From positions 1-23,162 of the forward strand of contig JAQUZG010000010.1 of NCBI GenBank assembly GCA_028691435.1: 23,162 bases of DNA. The letters are read 5' to 3'. The notes beneath the pieces are model-generated. The model saw only the letters and a program-made list of their open reading frames with translations. It had not been told where the DNA came from and made no database searches. Of this stretch, positions 1 through 6,978 are shown piece after piece. A program made the position numbers and the translations under genes. Every line of letters starts with the position of its first letter. Within the stretch, counting starts at the first letter, position 1. This DNA is from Candidatus Iainarchaeum sp. (GTDB lineage Archaea; Iainarchaeota; Iainarchaeia; Iainarchaeales; JAAZKV01).

Positions 1-1
1 T

Positions 2-676
2 TTTGGACAAAAAAAAGCAAGTGATGAAAATTTAATGAATTATTATGTTGAAAAAATTTTAAATTATGATATTGTGACTGTTCAAGAAATTAGAGATTCT
101 TCACAAACTGCTTTTCAAATGCTTTGTAATCAAATAAAAGAAAAAAATCAAAATTATAATTGTTTAGTTAGTGAAAGAAGTGGGACAACATCAAGTAAAG
201 AACAATATGGTGTAATTTACAAAGATATAAATTTAATTAGGTCAATTGATTTTACAACAACTGATCAAAATAATTTTGAAAGACCTCCATTAATAGTTAA
301 ATTTCAATTAAATGACTGGAATTTTTATATTGTTACAATACACACTAAACCCGAAGATGTTAATAGAGAATTAGCAAATCTTGAAAAATTACTAAGCATA
401 AATTTTGATCAAAATGATGAAATCATAATACTTGGAGATTTAAACGCAGACTGTTCTTATTACAAAACAACTGATTCAAATAACTTTACTAACTGGTATT
501 GGGCAATAACTGACAATATCGATACAACAGTGTCAGATACAAATTGCGCATATGATAGATTCATAATAAATCAAAATGCAAAAAATAATTTTATTGAATA
601 TGGTCTAATGACTGATGTAAATAAAGATCAAAGTGATCATTATCTAATCTGGTCAAAATTCAATTCAATTGACTAA
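2..676 (+). CDS. DNase I-like endonuclease, 5' end outside the window
   Basis: Member of the endonuclease/exonuclease/phosphatase fold that aligns closely with the DNase I subfamily, metal-dependent enzymes that nick double-stranded DNA. The frame is open to the window edge; the codons before the first ATG (position 35) read FGQKKASDENL, which fits the usual DNase I start region, so the true start and any signal peptide lie upstream. Counting from the ATG at 35, the expected catalytic residues are all present: E18 in VQEIRD, E56 in SKEQYGVIY, H103 in IHTKP, D135 and N137 in GDLNAD, D174 in AYDRF, and D201-H202 in SDHYLIW. It should therefore be active. Family members are usually secreted; a role in degrading external DNA for nucleotide scavenging is inference. 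It is followed by 42 non-coding bases and a new promoter. Confidence 0.85.
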   Translation, partial: FGQKKASDENLMNYYVEKILNYDIVTVQEIRDSSQTAFQMLCNQIKEKNQNYNCLVSERSGTTSSKEQYGVIYKDINLIRSIDFTTTDQNNFERPPLIVKFQLNDWNFYIVTIHTKPEDVNRELANLEKLLSINFDQNDEIIILGDLNADCSYYKTTDSNNFTNWYWAITDNIDTTVSDTNCAYDRFIINQNAKNNFIEYGLMTDVNKDQSDHYLIWSKFNSID

Positions 677-689
677 TTAACCCACTTAA

Positions 690-697
690 TTTATATT
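690..697 (+). promoter_or_regulatory. TATA box for the M16 peptidase gene
   Basis: TTTATATT begins 29 bases before the ATG at 719 and no Shine-Dalgarno sequence lies between them, so transcription probably starts at or next to the start codon (leaderless mRNA). Confidence 0.6.
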
Positions 698-718
698 CTT
701 TTTATTTATAAAGTTTTT

Positions 719-1936
719 ATGAAGATTGACTCTTTTAAATTAAAAAATGATCTTGAAGTTATTTACTTAAACAAAGATACTAATTCAGTTTCAATTGTTG
801 CAACTGTTCATGCCGGTACAAAAAACGAAGATGAAACAAACAATGGTGTGGCTCATTTTCTAGAACATATGCTTTTTGAAGGAACAAAAAAAAGAATAAA
901 TGGTTCAATTATTGCAGAAGATGTTGCTTCAATTGGCGGTATAATGAATGCACAAACATCAAGTATTTTAACACAATATTTTGTTATCGTACCAAAAGAA
1001 AAATTTTTAGAAGGTCTTGAAATACTTTCAGACATGATTCAAAACCCAATATTTGATGATGATGCAATTTTAAAAGAAAAAAAAGTTGTTTTAAATGAAA
1101 TTGATTTATGCGATAATGATGTAACTAATGAAATTGAAGAAAAATTTTTAACAACCTGCTTTTCTTCGTCACCAGAACACAAAAAAATACTTGGAACAAA
1201 AGAATCATTAACTAATTTAACAAAAGAACAAATAATTAATTTTTATAAAAAATTTTATGTGCCAAACAACATGTCTCTTGCAATTGTTGGAAATATTGAT
1301 AATATTTGCAAAAACGTAGAAAACTATTTTACTTTTACTAAACAATCTCTTGAAAATGAAAATTTTAACTATGTGCCAAATACTACTGAAAATAATTTTG
1401 TTGAATTTAAAAGTGATAAAACTACTTGTGCAAAAGTAATTCTTGGTTATCCAACAGTTTCAAGAACAAATTCTGATTTTTATGCTTTGTCATTGATTGA
1501 ATCTATCTTTGATAAAGGTGTGGGTGGAAAACTAATTAATGAAGTTAGAATAAAAAAAGGATTATCTTATGATGTGGGAGTTGATAATAAAACAAATCAA
1601 TTTGGTGGTCACTTTACAGTTGAATTTTCTTCTGATAAAGAAAATGTTTCAATAGTTTTAGAAATTATTCAAAAATGTATTAATGAATTAAATGAAATAA
1701 CTGAAATTGATTTAGAAAAAGCTAGAAATTATATCAAAGGATATTTTTGTATAACTTCGGATAACCCAATAAAACTTGGATTATTACTTGGAGAATATAA
1801 TTATTCAACAGGCAGTGTTGCCGAATTTAATAATATTTTAAAAGAATATGACAAAATAACTATTAATGATATTATTAGAGTAAAAGAAAAATATTTTAAC
1901 AATGCAACAAAAATAGTTTGTTTACCTAAAGACTAA
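719..1936 (+). CDS. M16 family zinc metallopeptidase
   Basis: Zinc peptidase of the M16 family (processing-peptidase/PqqL-like), which cleaves peptides inside a clamshell formed by two related domains. The inverted zinc motif HFLEH is at residues 46-50 and the distal zinc ligand E127 in VLNEID follows after exactly 76 residues, the family spacing. The inactive-type M16 C-terminal domain runs from about residue 185 to 370 and contains LGYPTVSR and the stretch GGKLINEVRIKKGLSYDVG. At 405 residues it has the usual single-unit length; active enzymes are normally dimers. No signal peptide is visible, so a cytoplasmic role in peptide turnover is likely. The start is fixed by the TATA box 29 bases upstream. 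Its 3' end overlaps the convergent AlkD-like gene by four bases. The exact substrate cannot be inferred. Confidence 0.9.
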   Translation: MKIDSFKLKNDLEVIYLNKDTNSVSIVATVHAGTKNEDETNNGVAHFLEHMLFEGTKKRINGSIIAEDVASIGGIMNAQTSSILTQYFVIVPKEKFLEGLEILSDMIQNPIFDDDAILKEKKVVLNEIDLCDNDVTNEIEEKFLTTCFSSSPEHKKILGTKESLTNLTKEQIINFYKKFYVPNNMSLAIVGNIDNICKNVENYFTFTKQSLENENFNYVPNTTENNFVEFKSDKTTCAKVILGYPTVSRTNSDFYALSLIESIFDKGVGGKLINEVRIKKGLSYDVGVDNKTNQFGGHFTVEFSSDKENVSIVLEIIQKCINELNEITEIDLEKARNYIKGYFCITSDNPIKLGLLLGEYNYSTGSVAEFNNILKEYDKITINDIIRVKEKYFNNATKIVCLPKD

Positions 1937-2745
1937 ACTTTTTTATTTAGAAATTCTTTTCGTTTGTTCTCATCAAATTTTTCAATAGCATATCTTAAAG
2001 TAGTTCGTGGAATTTTAGTATAATTTTTAATTAAAAAATCTTTCAGTCGTTTTTCATCTTTTTTTCCAGTTTCTCGTAACACCCACCCAACAGCTTTATG
2101 CATTAAATCATGTTTTTCATCAAGAAGCAATTTTGCTAATTTAAAAGAATCATCTAAATCATTTTTACCATTTTTTCTAATAAACTCTAAAGTTGCAACT
2201 ATTGCAATTCTTTTTTCCCACATTTGATTTATTCCTTCTTTTTTAGAATTTGCTAAATTATATAGAATTTTTCTTTCATTTTTTTTGTTAATTAAATATT
2301 TTCCAAGAATATATCCTGTGCTTAAATCAACTAAATCCCAATTATTAATATATTTTGTATTTTCTAAATAAAAATTTACTATTTCTTTTTGACTTTTTTC
2401 AATTTCATTCAATCTTTTACTTGTATTAAAATTAATTTTTGAATCTTTTGATTTTATTTTTTGTAATTTTATTTTTTCTTTTTCAAAATTTGAATAAGCT
2501 TTAACTAATGACAATAATCCAACTAATCGATATTCGTGAAACTTACTCTTAAGTAAAACTTCAATTTCTTCTAAGTTTAAATCATATTTTTTAACAATCT
2601 CTCTTTGTTTTGGAACAACTATGCCAAGAAATTCATCTCCTTCGCCATATTGTCCCTTACCACATTTAAAAAATCTTTCAAGAATTTTTTTCTTTTCATT
2701 ATTTTTTAATTGGTTTAAGTCAATTTGTAACTGTGTTAAATTCAT
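1933..2745 (-). CDS. AlkD-like DNA alkylation repair protein (HEAT-like repeats)
   Basis: All-helical DNA glycosylase family (AlkC/AlkD) that removes alkylated purines without flipping the base. The N-terminal signature KGQYGEGDEFLGIVVPKQR is at residues 30-48. Residues matching the AlkD active groove are W136 and D140 in NNWDLVD and R179 in WEKRIAIV. A lysine-rich insertion (about residues 85-118) separates the helical repeats and is not typical of bacterial AlkD. I place the start at 2745 (MNLTQLQ) rather than at an upstream in-frame ATG at 2787: the predicted TATA box lies between these two ATGs, and family members begin near this point. The protein is then 270 residues. It is divergent from the gene at 2808 and convergent with the M16 gene, its stop overlapping that gene's stop. 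Confined to the cytoplasm; a role in repair of alkylated DNA is inferred from the family. Confidence 0.85.
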   Translation of the reverse strand: MNLTQLQIDLNQLKNNEKKKILERFFKCGKGQYGEGDEFLGIVVPKQREIVKKYDLNLEEIEVLLKSKFHEYRLVGLLSLVKAYSNFEKEKIKLQKIKSKDSKINFNTSKRLNEIEKSQKEIVNFYLENTKYINNWDLVDLSTGYILGKYLINKKNERKILYNLANSKKEGINQMWEKRIAIVATLEFIRKNGKNDLDDSFKLAKLLLDEKHDLMHKAVGWVLRETGKKDEKRLKDFLIKNYTKIPRTTLRYAIEKFDENKRKEFLNKKV

Positions 2746-2775
2746 TTTAATCAAAAATTTTATCTTTTCAATAGA

Positions 2776-2783
2776 TATATAAA
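2776..2783. promoter_or_regulatory. Shared TATA element of a divergent promoter
   Basis: TATATAAA on the plus strand lies 32 bases before the ATG at 2808; read on the minus strand it is TTTATATA, 38 bases before the AlkD start at 2745. It is the only good TATA box in the 62 bases between the two starts, so both genes probably use it in opposite directions. Confidence 0.5.
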
Positions 2784-2807
2784 TCAATATCCCATCTTAC
2801 TATTCAT

Positions 2808-3188
2808 ATGGTACAAATGGATGCAATAATAATTAAAGAACCAATTAAACTTTCAACAAACTTGCTAGTTTTTGATGAAGATGATAATGTTTATTTGTGT
2901 ATTGAAAGTTATTTAAACGAAAATAAAATTACTAAATGTAAATTAATTGAATGTTCTGGATTACTAAAAGAAGGAACAGTTAATACTTTTGAAAGAAGTA
3001 GTTATAAAAAAATTGATTTTAAAGATAAAGAAATTGGTAGAGTTTCTGGTGAATTAAAAATTGAAAAAGGAAAAATTATTGGAAATATGAAAATTTGTTC
3101 AAATGAAAGAAAACCAATTATTGGCACACTTGTAAGTGCAAAAGCAAAACAAGATTTTTCTCTAAAAATATCTTATTTAAAAGATTAA
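2808..3188 (+). CDS. Small protein resembling the PPC/DUF296 domain
   Basis: Protein of 126 residues (or 123 if the ATG at 2817 is used) that I would first call hypothetical. Its order of strands and helices matches the PPC-domain protein encoded at 10123: the segment DDNVYLCIESYLNENKIT parallels GQDVMTEIQKFVEENNID there, and the later GRVSGELKIEKGKI parallels ISEISGKIQKVRGKY, with the same spacing to the C-terminal GTLVSAKAKQDFSLKI. PPC (DUF296) domains form trimers and in plants occur with AT-hooks; the prokaryotic function is poorly known. The histidine pair seen in many members (HxH before the last strands) is absent here. No signal peptide or membrane segment. The gene shares a divergent TATA box with the AlkD-like gene and is probably leaderless. 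Function unknown; the fold assignment is by eye. Confidence 0.55.
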   Translation: MVQMDAIIIKEPIKLSTNLLVFDEDDNVYLCIESYLNENKITKCKLIECSGLLKEGTVNTFERSSYKKIDFKDKEIGRVSGELKIEKGKIIGNMKICSNERKPIIGTLVSAKAKQDFSLKISYLKD

Positions 3189-3198
3189 AAAACTTAAT

Positions 3199-3206
3199 TT
3201 TATATT
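3199..3206 (+). promoter_or_regulatory. TATA box for the dihydrouridine synthase gene
   Basis: TTTATATT starts 30 bases before the ATG at 3229 with no ribosome binding site in between, which points to a leaderless transcript. Confidence 0.6.
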
Positions 3207-3228
3207 TAGTTTTAATATTACTTTTTAT

Positions 3229-4056
3229 ATGTTTAAATACTATTTAGCTCCGATGGAAGATTATACTGGCCCAGCTTTTAGAAAATTAGTTTTTCAAAAT
3301 GGGGCTGATTTAACTTTTTCTGAAATGACAAGAGTTGAAGGAATAATAAGAAACAATAAACCTACTTTAGCAAAAATTCAAGTATTTGATAACACACCGG
3401 TTGAATTACAATTACTTGCGAGTAATGAAAGTCAGCTTGAAAAATATATTTCAAATTTTAAGCCATTTGATGGGTTTAAAGGTTTTAATTTAAATGTATG
3501 TTGTCCAAGTAAAAATATAATTGTTGCTGGAAGAGGCGGAGCAATGGTAAAACGAACAGAAAAATTAAACAAACTAATTAATATTATTCAAAAAGAAAAT
3601 TATTCAGTTTCATTAAAAATTTCATTAGGTTTAAACAAATTTGAAAAAGAAAACAAAGTCTATTTAAAATGTATAAATGAAACAAATGCAAATTACTATA
3701 TCGTTCAATGTAAGTATGCGTCTCAAAAATCTACTGAACCTAATGATTATTCTATTTTACAAGACTGTGTTGACACAAAAAAAGAAATTGTTGCAAATGG
3801 TGGAATTGATAATTTAAACAAAGTTAATAAAATTAAAAAAATTGGTTGTAAAGGAATAATGATTGGAAAAGCTGCAATAATTAATCCGTTTATTTTTAGT
3901 GAATTAAAAACTAACTCAAAAGTAACCAGTAATTTAAATCAAAAAAAATTAAATGACTTAGTTGGTGAATATGAAAAACTTTCTTTAAGTTATGATGAAA
4001 ATGAAAAATACTTTCAAAACTTTTTAAAAGTTCAAAAAAGTAAAAAATTTGAATAA
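3229..4056 (+). CDS. tRNA-dihydrouridine synthase family protein, divergent
   Basis: Flavin-dependent TIM-barrel enzyme of the Dus family, which reduces uridines in tRNA to dihydrouridine with NADPH. The N-terminal YLAPMEDYTGPAFRKL and SEMTR (about residues 31-35) are typical. The catalytic cysteine is C92 in NLNVCCPSKN; the usual glycine before it is replaced by another cysteine (C91). K130 in VSLKISLG and the flavin-phosphate motifs ANGGID and GCKGIMIGKAAI are present. The usual VHgRt motif is replaced by IVQCKY, losing the histidine and arginine. At 275 residues it is shorter than most Dus proteins, mainly in the C-terminal helical tRNA-binding part. It stands alone, with a leaderless-type promoter and a shared terminator downstream. 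The family is clear; the target position is unknown, and the altered motif leaves some doubt about activity. Confidence 0.8.
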   Translation: MFKYYLAPMEDYTGPAFRKLVFQNGADLTFSEMTRVEGIIRNNKPTLAKIQVFDNTPVELQLLASNESQLEKYISNFKPFDGFKGFNLNVCCPSKNIIVAGRGGAMVKRTEKLNKLINIIQKENYSVSLKISLGLNKFEKENKVYLKCINETNANYYIVQCKYASQKSTEPNDYSILQDCVDTKKEIVANGGIDNLNKVNKIKKIGCKGIMIGKAAIINPFIFSELKTNSKVTSNLNQKKLNDLVGEYEKLSLSYDENEKYFQNFLKVQKSKKFE

Positions 4057-4092
4057 TAGTTAATTAATTTTTTTATTAGATTAATTAACTAT
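4056..4092. terminator. Bidirectional stem-loop between convergent genes
   Basis: Perfect 13-base inverted repeat, ATAGTTAATTAAT (4056-4068) and ATTAATTAACTAT (4080-4092), around an 11-base T-rich loop. It begins on the last base of the dus stop codon and precedes the end of the convergent regulator gene, so it can serve both strands. Confidence 0.55.
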
Positions 4093-4105
4093 ATAGTACG
4101 TTTAA

Positions 4106-4663
4106 TTATTCTTTTAATATAATTTTGTTAGTTGTTCCAAATTTATATTTTTCAACTAATTTTTTATCTTCAAATTTTTTTATTATTCTATGTACTTTAA
4201 CTTTAGTTAAGTTTGAATCGATAACTAATTTTGATTGAGTTAATCCATTTGGATTATTTTTTAATAAATCAAATATTTTCTTTTCATCAGGTAACAATAA
4301 ACTATTTGTTACATGGTGAGTAATTTGTTTTTTTTCTTTTTTTCTAGTTAATGTCCAAATTGAAATCCCAGCAATCAAAGATACTATTCCTCCAATAAGT
4401 AAACTTGCACTTAATGGGGCAAGAAGTATTTTCATTGGGTTAAATCCACGATTAAAATTTGGTGGATTACTTTGATTAATATCCATATTTATATCTTCAG
4501 GTCTAGGTGCTTGTGCACTAGAAAATTCAGCATAAATCATAAATACAAATAACATTAAAGAAAAACCGGCATATAAAAAACAAATTATTATTACTGCAGT
4601 ATATTTCTTATCTGTGTGTAAAAAATCACTTAATACACCATTAATTTTTTTTAAAATATTCAT
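4106..4663 (-). CDS. Membrane-anchored winged-helix transcription regulator
   Basis: Predicted one-component membrane regulator of the COG2512-like type. From the chosen start: a short cytoplasmic N-terminus, membrane helix 1 at about residues 22-45, an outside-facing loop 46-78 rich in Asn and Pro (PRPEDINMDINQ, NPPNFNRGFNP), membrane helix 2 at 79-106, a Lys/His-rich linker, and a C-terminal winged helix (124-185) with a recognition helix around NLTKVKVHRIIKKFEDK and the wing KYKFGTTNKIIL. The start at 4663 is supported by a GAGG ribosome binding site eight bases upstream; a longer frame to 4690 lacks one. It is transcribed divergently from the ABC/adaptor/permease genes and probably controls them, sensing through the outer loop; that is inference. 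Sequence motifs in the shared promoter region are listed separately. The ligand is unknown. Confidence 0.75.
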   Translation of the reverse strand: MNILKKINGVLSDFLHTDKKYTAVIIICFLYAGFSLMLFVFMIYAEFSSAQAPRPEDINMDINQSNPPNFNRGFNPMKILLAPLSASLLIGGIVSLIAGISIWTLTRKKEKKQITHHVTNSLLLPDEKKIFDLLKNNPNGLTQSKLVIDSNLTKVKVHRIIKKFEDKKLVEKYKFGTTNKIILKE

Positions 4664-4683
4664 TTTTTTACCTCTTTTTATTT

Positions 4684-4740
4684 GTTTCAACTGGTTTCAT
4701 TTTAATATATAATCTAGTTTCGCCAGTTACATTTGGTTTC
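4684..4740. promoter_or_regulatory. Candidate operator region between regulator and ABC operon
   Basis: The word GTTTC occurs four times in 57 bases (4684, 4694, 4717, 4736). An inverted pair AACTGG (4689-4694) and CCAGTT (4723-4728) flanks the TATA-like sequence AATATATAAT (4703-4712), which on the minus strand is correctly placed for the regulator gene. The arrangement looks like a repressor or activator site that could act on both divergent promoters. Predicted from sequence only. Confidence 0.4.
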
Positions 4741-4765
4741 GCTCAATTATTATTAACGTGTAACG

Positions 4766-4775
4766 TTTATATAAA
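4766..4775 (+). promoter_or_regulatory. TATA-like element next to the ABC ATPase start
   Basis: TTTATATAAA is a good TATA box but ends only four bases before the ATG at 4780. If it is used, transcription would start near 4797, downstream of that ATG, and translation would start at the in-frame ATG at 4822. Alternatively the more distal AATATATAAT at 4703-4712 drives the operon. Confidence 0.4.
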
Positions 4776-4779
4776 TCTT

Positions 4780-5550
4780 ATGGAATCAAAAAAAATCATC
4801 TCACAAAATGATAACAAAAAAATGATAAGCATTCCAAATAACTCCAAAGTTAGTTGTGGTTCAAAAAAGAACCATAACTTAAAAACAGTTTTAAAATTGG
4901 AAAATGTTTGGAAAACTTATGATCTTGGCGAAATAAAAGTTAGTGCTGTAAAAGGTATTAATATTGAAGTTAATGAAGGTGAGTTTGTTGCGGTTACAGG
5001 TGCGTCAGGTTCAGGAAAATCAACTACTCTTAATTTAATGGGGGCACTTGATTCACCAACGTCTGGAAAAATATTTTTAGATGGAATGGATATTACTGAT
5101 TTAAACGAATCAAAACTTGCGAGAGTAAGAGGAAAAAAAATTGGATTTGTATTTCAATCATTTAACTTACATCCAAGTTTAACAGTTTATGAAAATATTG
5201 CACTCGCAATGAAAATTCACGAATTTTCGGATTTAGATATTGAAAAGAAAGTAAATGAATTAATTAAACTTGTAAAACTTGAACATAGATTGGATCATTT
5301 ACCTAGACAATTAAGTGGGGGGGAAAGACAAAGAGTAGCAATAGCAAGAGCACTTTCAACTGATCCGGCAATAATTTTAGCTGATGAACCAACAGGGAAT
5401 CTTGATTCAAAAACAGGCGAAGCTATAATGCAATTATTTGTTGACTTAAATAAACAAGGAAAAACAATAATTTTAGTTACTCATGAACCGGATATTGCAG
5501 AATATGGAAAAAGACAAGTTGTAATATTTGATGGGCAAGTAAAAAAATAA
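4780..5550 (+). CDS. ABC transporter ATP-binding subunit, MacB/LolD type
   Basis: Cytoplasmic ATPase that powers the permease encoded at 6979. Complete motif set: Walker A GASGSGKST (residues 74-82), Q-loop Q126, signature LSGGERQ (178-184), Walker B IILADE with catalytic E203, D-loop GNLDS, and switch H235. The wording of these motifs and the 220-residue core match the MacB/LolD branch, which moves substrates from the membrane or periplasm rather than across the cytoplasmic membrane by a classical cavity. The first 37 residues are a polar, Lys/Asn/Ser-rich extension outside the ABC fold; the start could be the ATG at 4822, which also suits the nearby TATA box better. First gene of a plus-strand set of three, separated by 177 bases from the adaptor gene. 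Class sure, substrate unknown. Confidence 0.93.
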   Translation: MESKKIISQNDNKKMISIPNNSKVSCGSKKNHNLKTVLKLENVWKTYDLGEIKVSAVKGINIEVNEGEFVAVTGASGSGKSTTLNLMGALDSPTSGKIFLDGMDITDLNESKLARVRGKKIGFVFQSFNLHPSLTVYENIALAMKIHEFSDLDIEKKVNELIKLVKLEHRLDHLPRQLSGGERQRVAIARALSTDPAIILADEPTGNLDSKTGEAIMQLFVDLNKQGKTIILVTHEPDIAEYGKRQVVIFDGQVKK

Positions 5551-5727
5551 TGTTTTAAAAAATAAAAATTGTGGAAGTGGTAATCAAATAGGTAGTAAAA
5601 TATTAAACAAGTGGTCAAATTGAATAATTAATGTTTAATAATAACAAGTAAACATTGATTCTAAAATTTGTAAAATCAGTTTAAAATTAAGATTAAAATT
5701 ATTAAATTTTCATACGGGGGTAAAAAT

Positions 5728-6963
5728 ATGAAAAAATTTATTATAGTATTATTAATATTAATTAGTCTAACATCAATTGTAAATGCGGTGGATTTGAATA
5801 TATCTTATTATGATCCACATCCAGCGCAAGTTGGAGAATTTGTTGATGTTTGGGTAACAATAACAAACAGTGGTAGTGCTGTGACTGATGATTTGATTTT
5901 AAAAATACTGCCAAAAGATTCTTTACAACTAGCTACTGAAGAGAGTGTTGAAAAAGAAATTGGTTCATTGAAAATAAATGAAAGTAAATTAATAAAATAC
6001 AAATTATTAGTTTCAAATAATGCTGTTAGTGGTGAAAATGAAATTGAATTTTTAGTTTATTCAAAAGATACTTCAAGTGTATCAGTGTCTAAAGTAACAT
6101 CAATAAATGTGGAAGAATCAAAGAAAAATATTGAAGTAAGTGTTAATCCAGCAGTTATTAATCCGGGAAATCCTAGTGAAGTAGAATTTACTTTAAAAAA
6201 TTTAACTAATGAAACCGTATCTAACATAGTTGTTTCTTGGACAGAATCAAATGGATTAATATTACCAATAGGATCAGATAATAAAAAATATATTTTATCT
6301 ATTTTGCCTTTAGAAACAAAATCAGTTAGTTATACTATTGCAGCCGATCCAAATATAACTACAGGTATTTATCCAATTGATTTAACATTAACATTTAATA
6401 ATTCAAATGGAGAAAATACTCAAGAATCAACACTTGGTATTATTGCTGGTGGGAAAACAGATTTTGATATGTCTTATGAAATATCTGACTCACAATTATC
6501 AATAAGTATCGCTAACATTGGTTCAAATGATGCTGAATCAGTAATTGTAAAGTTAATTAAACCATCAATAACAAACAACACTCAAATAATTGGAACACTT
6601 GATAAAGGGGATTATACAATAGCAAACTTTGAAGTTTCAAGTTCATCAGTAAATGATATTGAACTTGAATTATCTTATACTGATACAACTGGACAAAGAC
6701 AAACCATTAATAAAAAAATTACATTAAATACTATTTCAAAAGACTCTAATATGCCAATGAATTTTAATGATGTGCCAAATGATTCAAATTTATCTCAAAA
6801 ACAAAATTTTCAAATGGGACAAATGAATAATAGGCAAACTCAATCACAAAATTATTTTTTACAAGCTGGAATTGCAATAATGTTAGTTGGAATAATTTTT
6901 GTAGGGTATAAAAAAAGAGCAAAATTAAAAGAAATAATATCAACATTTAAAAAAAGAAAATAA
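5728..6963 (+). CDS. Secreted, membrane-tethered Ig-like repeat protein (COG1361-like adaptor)
   Basis: Extracytoplasmic protein of 411 residues. It has an N-terminal signal peptide (residues 1-20, ending VNA before VDLN), then beta-rich repeats of the S-layer/CARDB/NEW3 type: approximately 21-128 with VGEFVDVWVTITNSGS, 134-238 with INPGNPSEVEFTLKNLTNE, and 245-335 with SISIANIGSNDAES. A low-complexity Asn/Gln/Met-rich linker follows (340-375; MPMNFND, FQMGQMNN), then one C-terminal membrane helix (about 377-394) and a basic cytoplasmic tail. Archaeal MacB-like loci often contain such a protein, which probably plays the part of the bacterial MacA adaptor; that role is inferred from context. 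A CGGGGGT ribosome binding site lies seven bases before the ATG. Only 15 bases separate it from the permease gene. Confidence 0.8.
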   Translation: MKKFIIVLLILISLTSIVNAVDLNISYYDPHPAQVGEFVDVWVTITNSGSAVTDDLILKILPKDSLQLATEESVEKEIGSLKINESKLIKYKLLVSNNAVSGENEIEFLVYSKDTSSVSVSKVTSINVEESKKNIEVSVNPAVINPGNPSEVEFTLKNLTNETVSNIVVSWTESNGLILPIGSDNKKYILSILPLETKSVSYTIAADPNITTGIYPIDLTLTFNNSNGENTQESTLGIIAGGKTDFDMSYEISDSQLSISIANIGSNDAESVIVKLIKPSITNNTQIIGTLDKGDYTIANFEVSSSSVNDIELELSYTDTTGQRQTINKKITLNTISKDSNMPMNFNDVPNDSNLSQKQNFQMGQMNNRQTQSQNYFLQAGIAIMLVGIIFVGYKKRAKLKEIISTFKKRK

Positions 6964-6978
6964 ACTGAGGGTAAAAAA

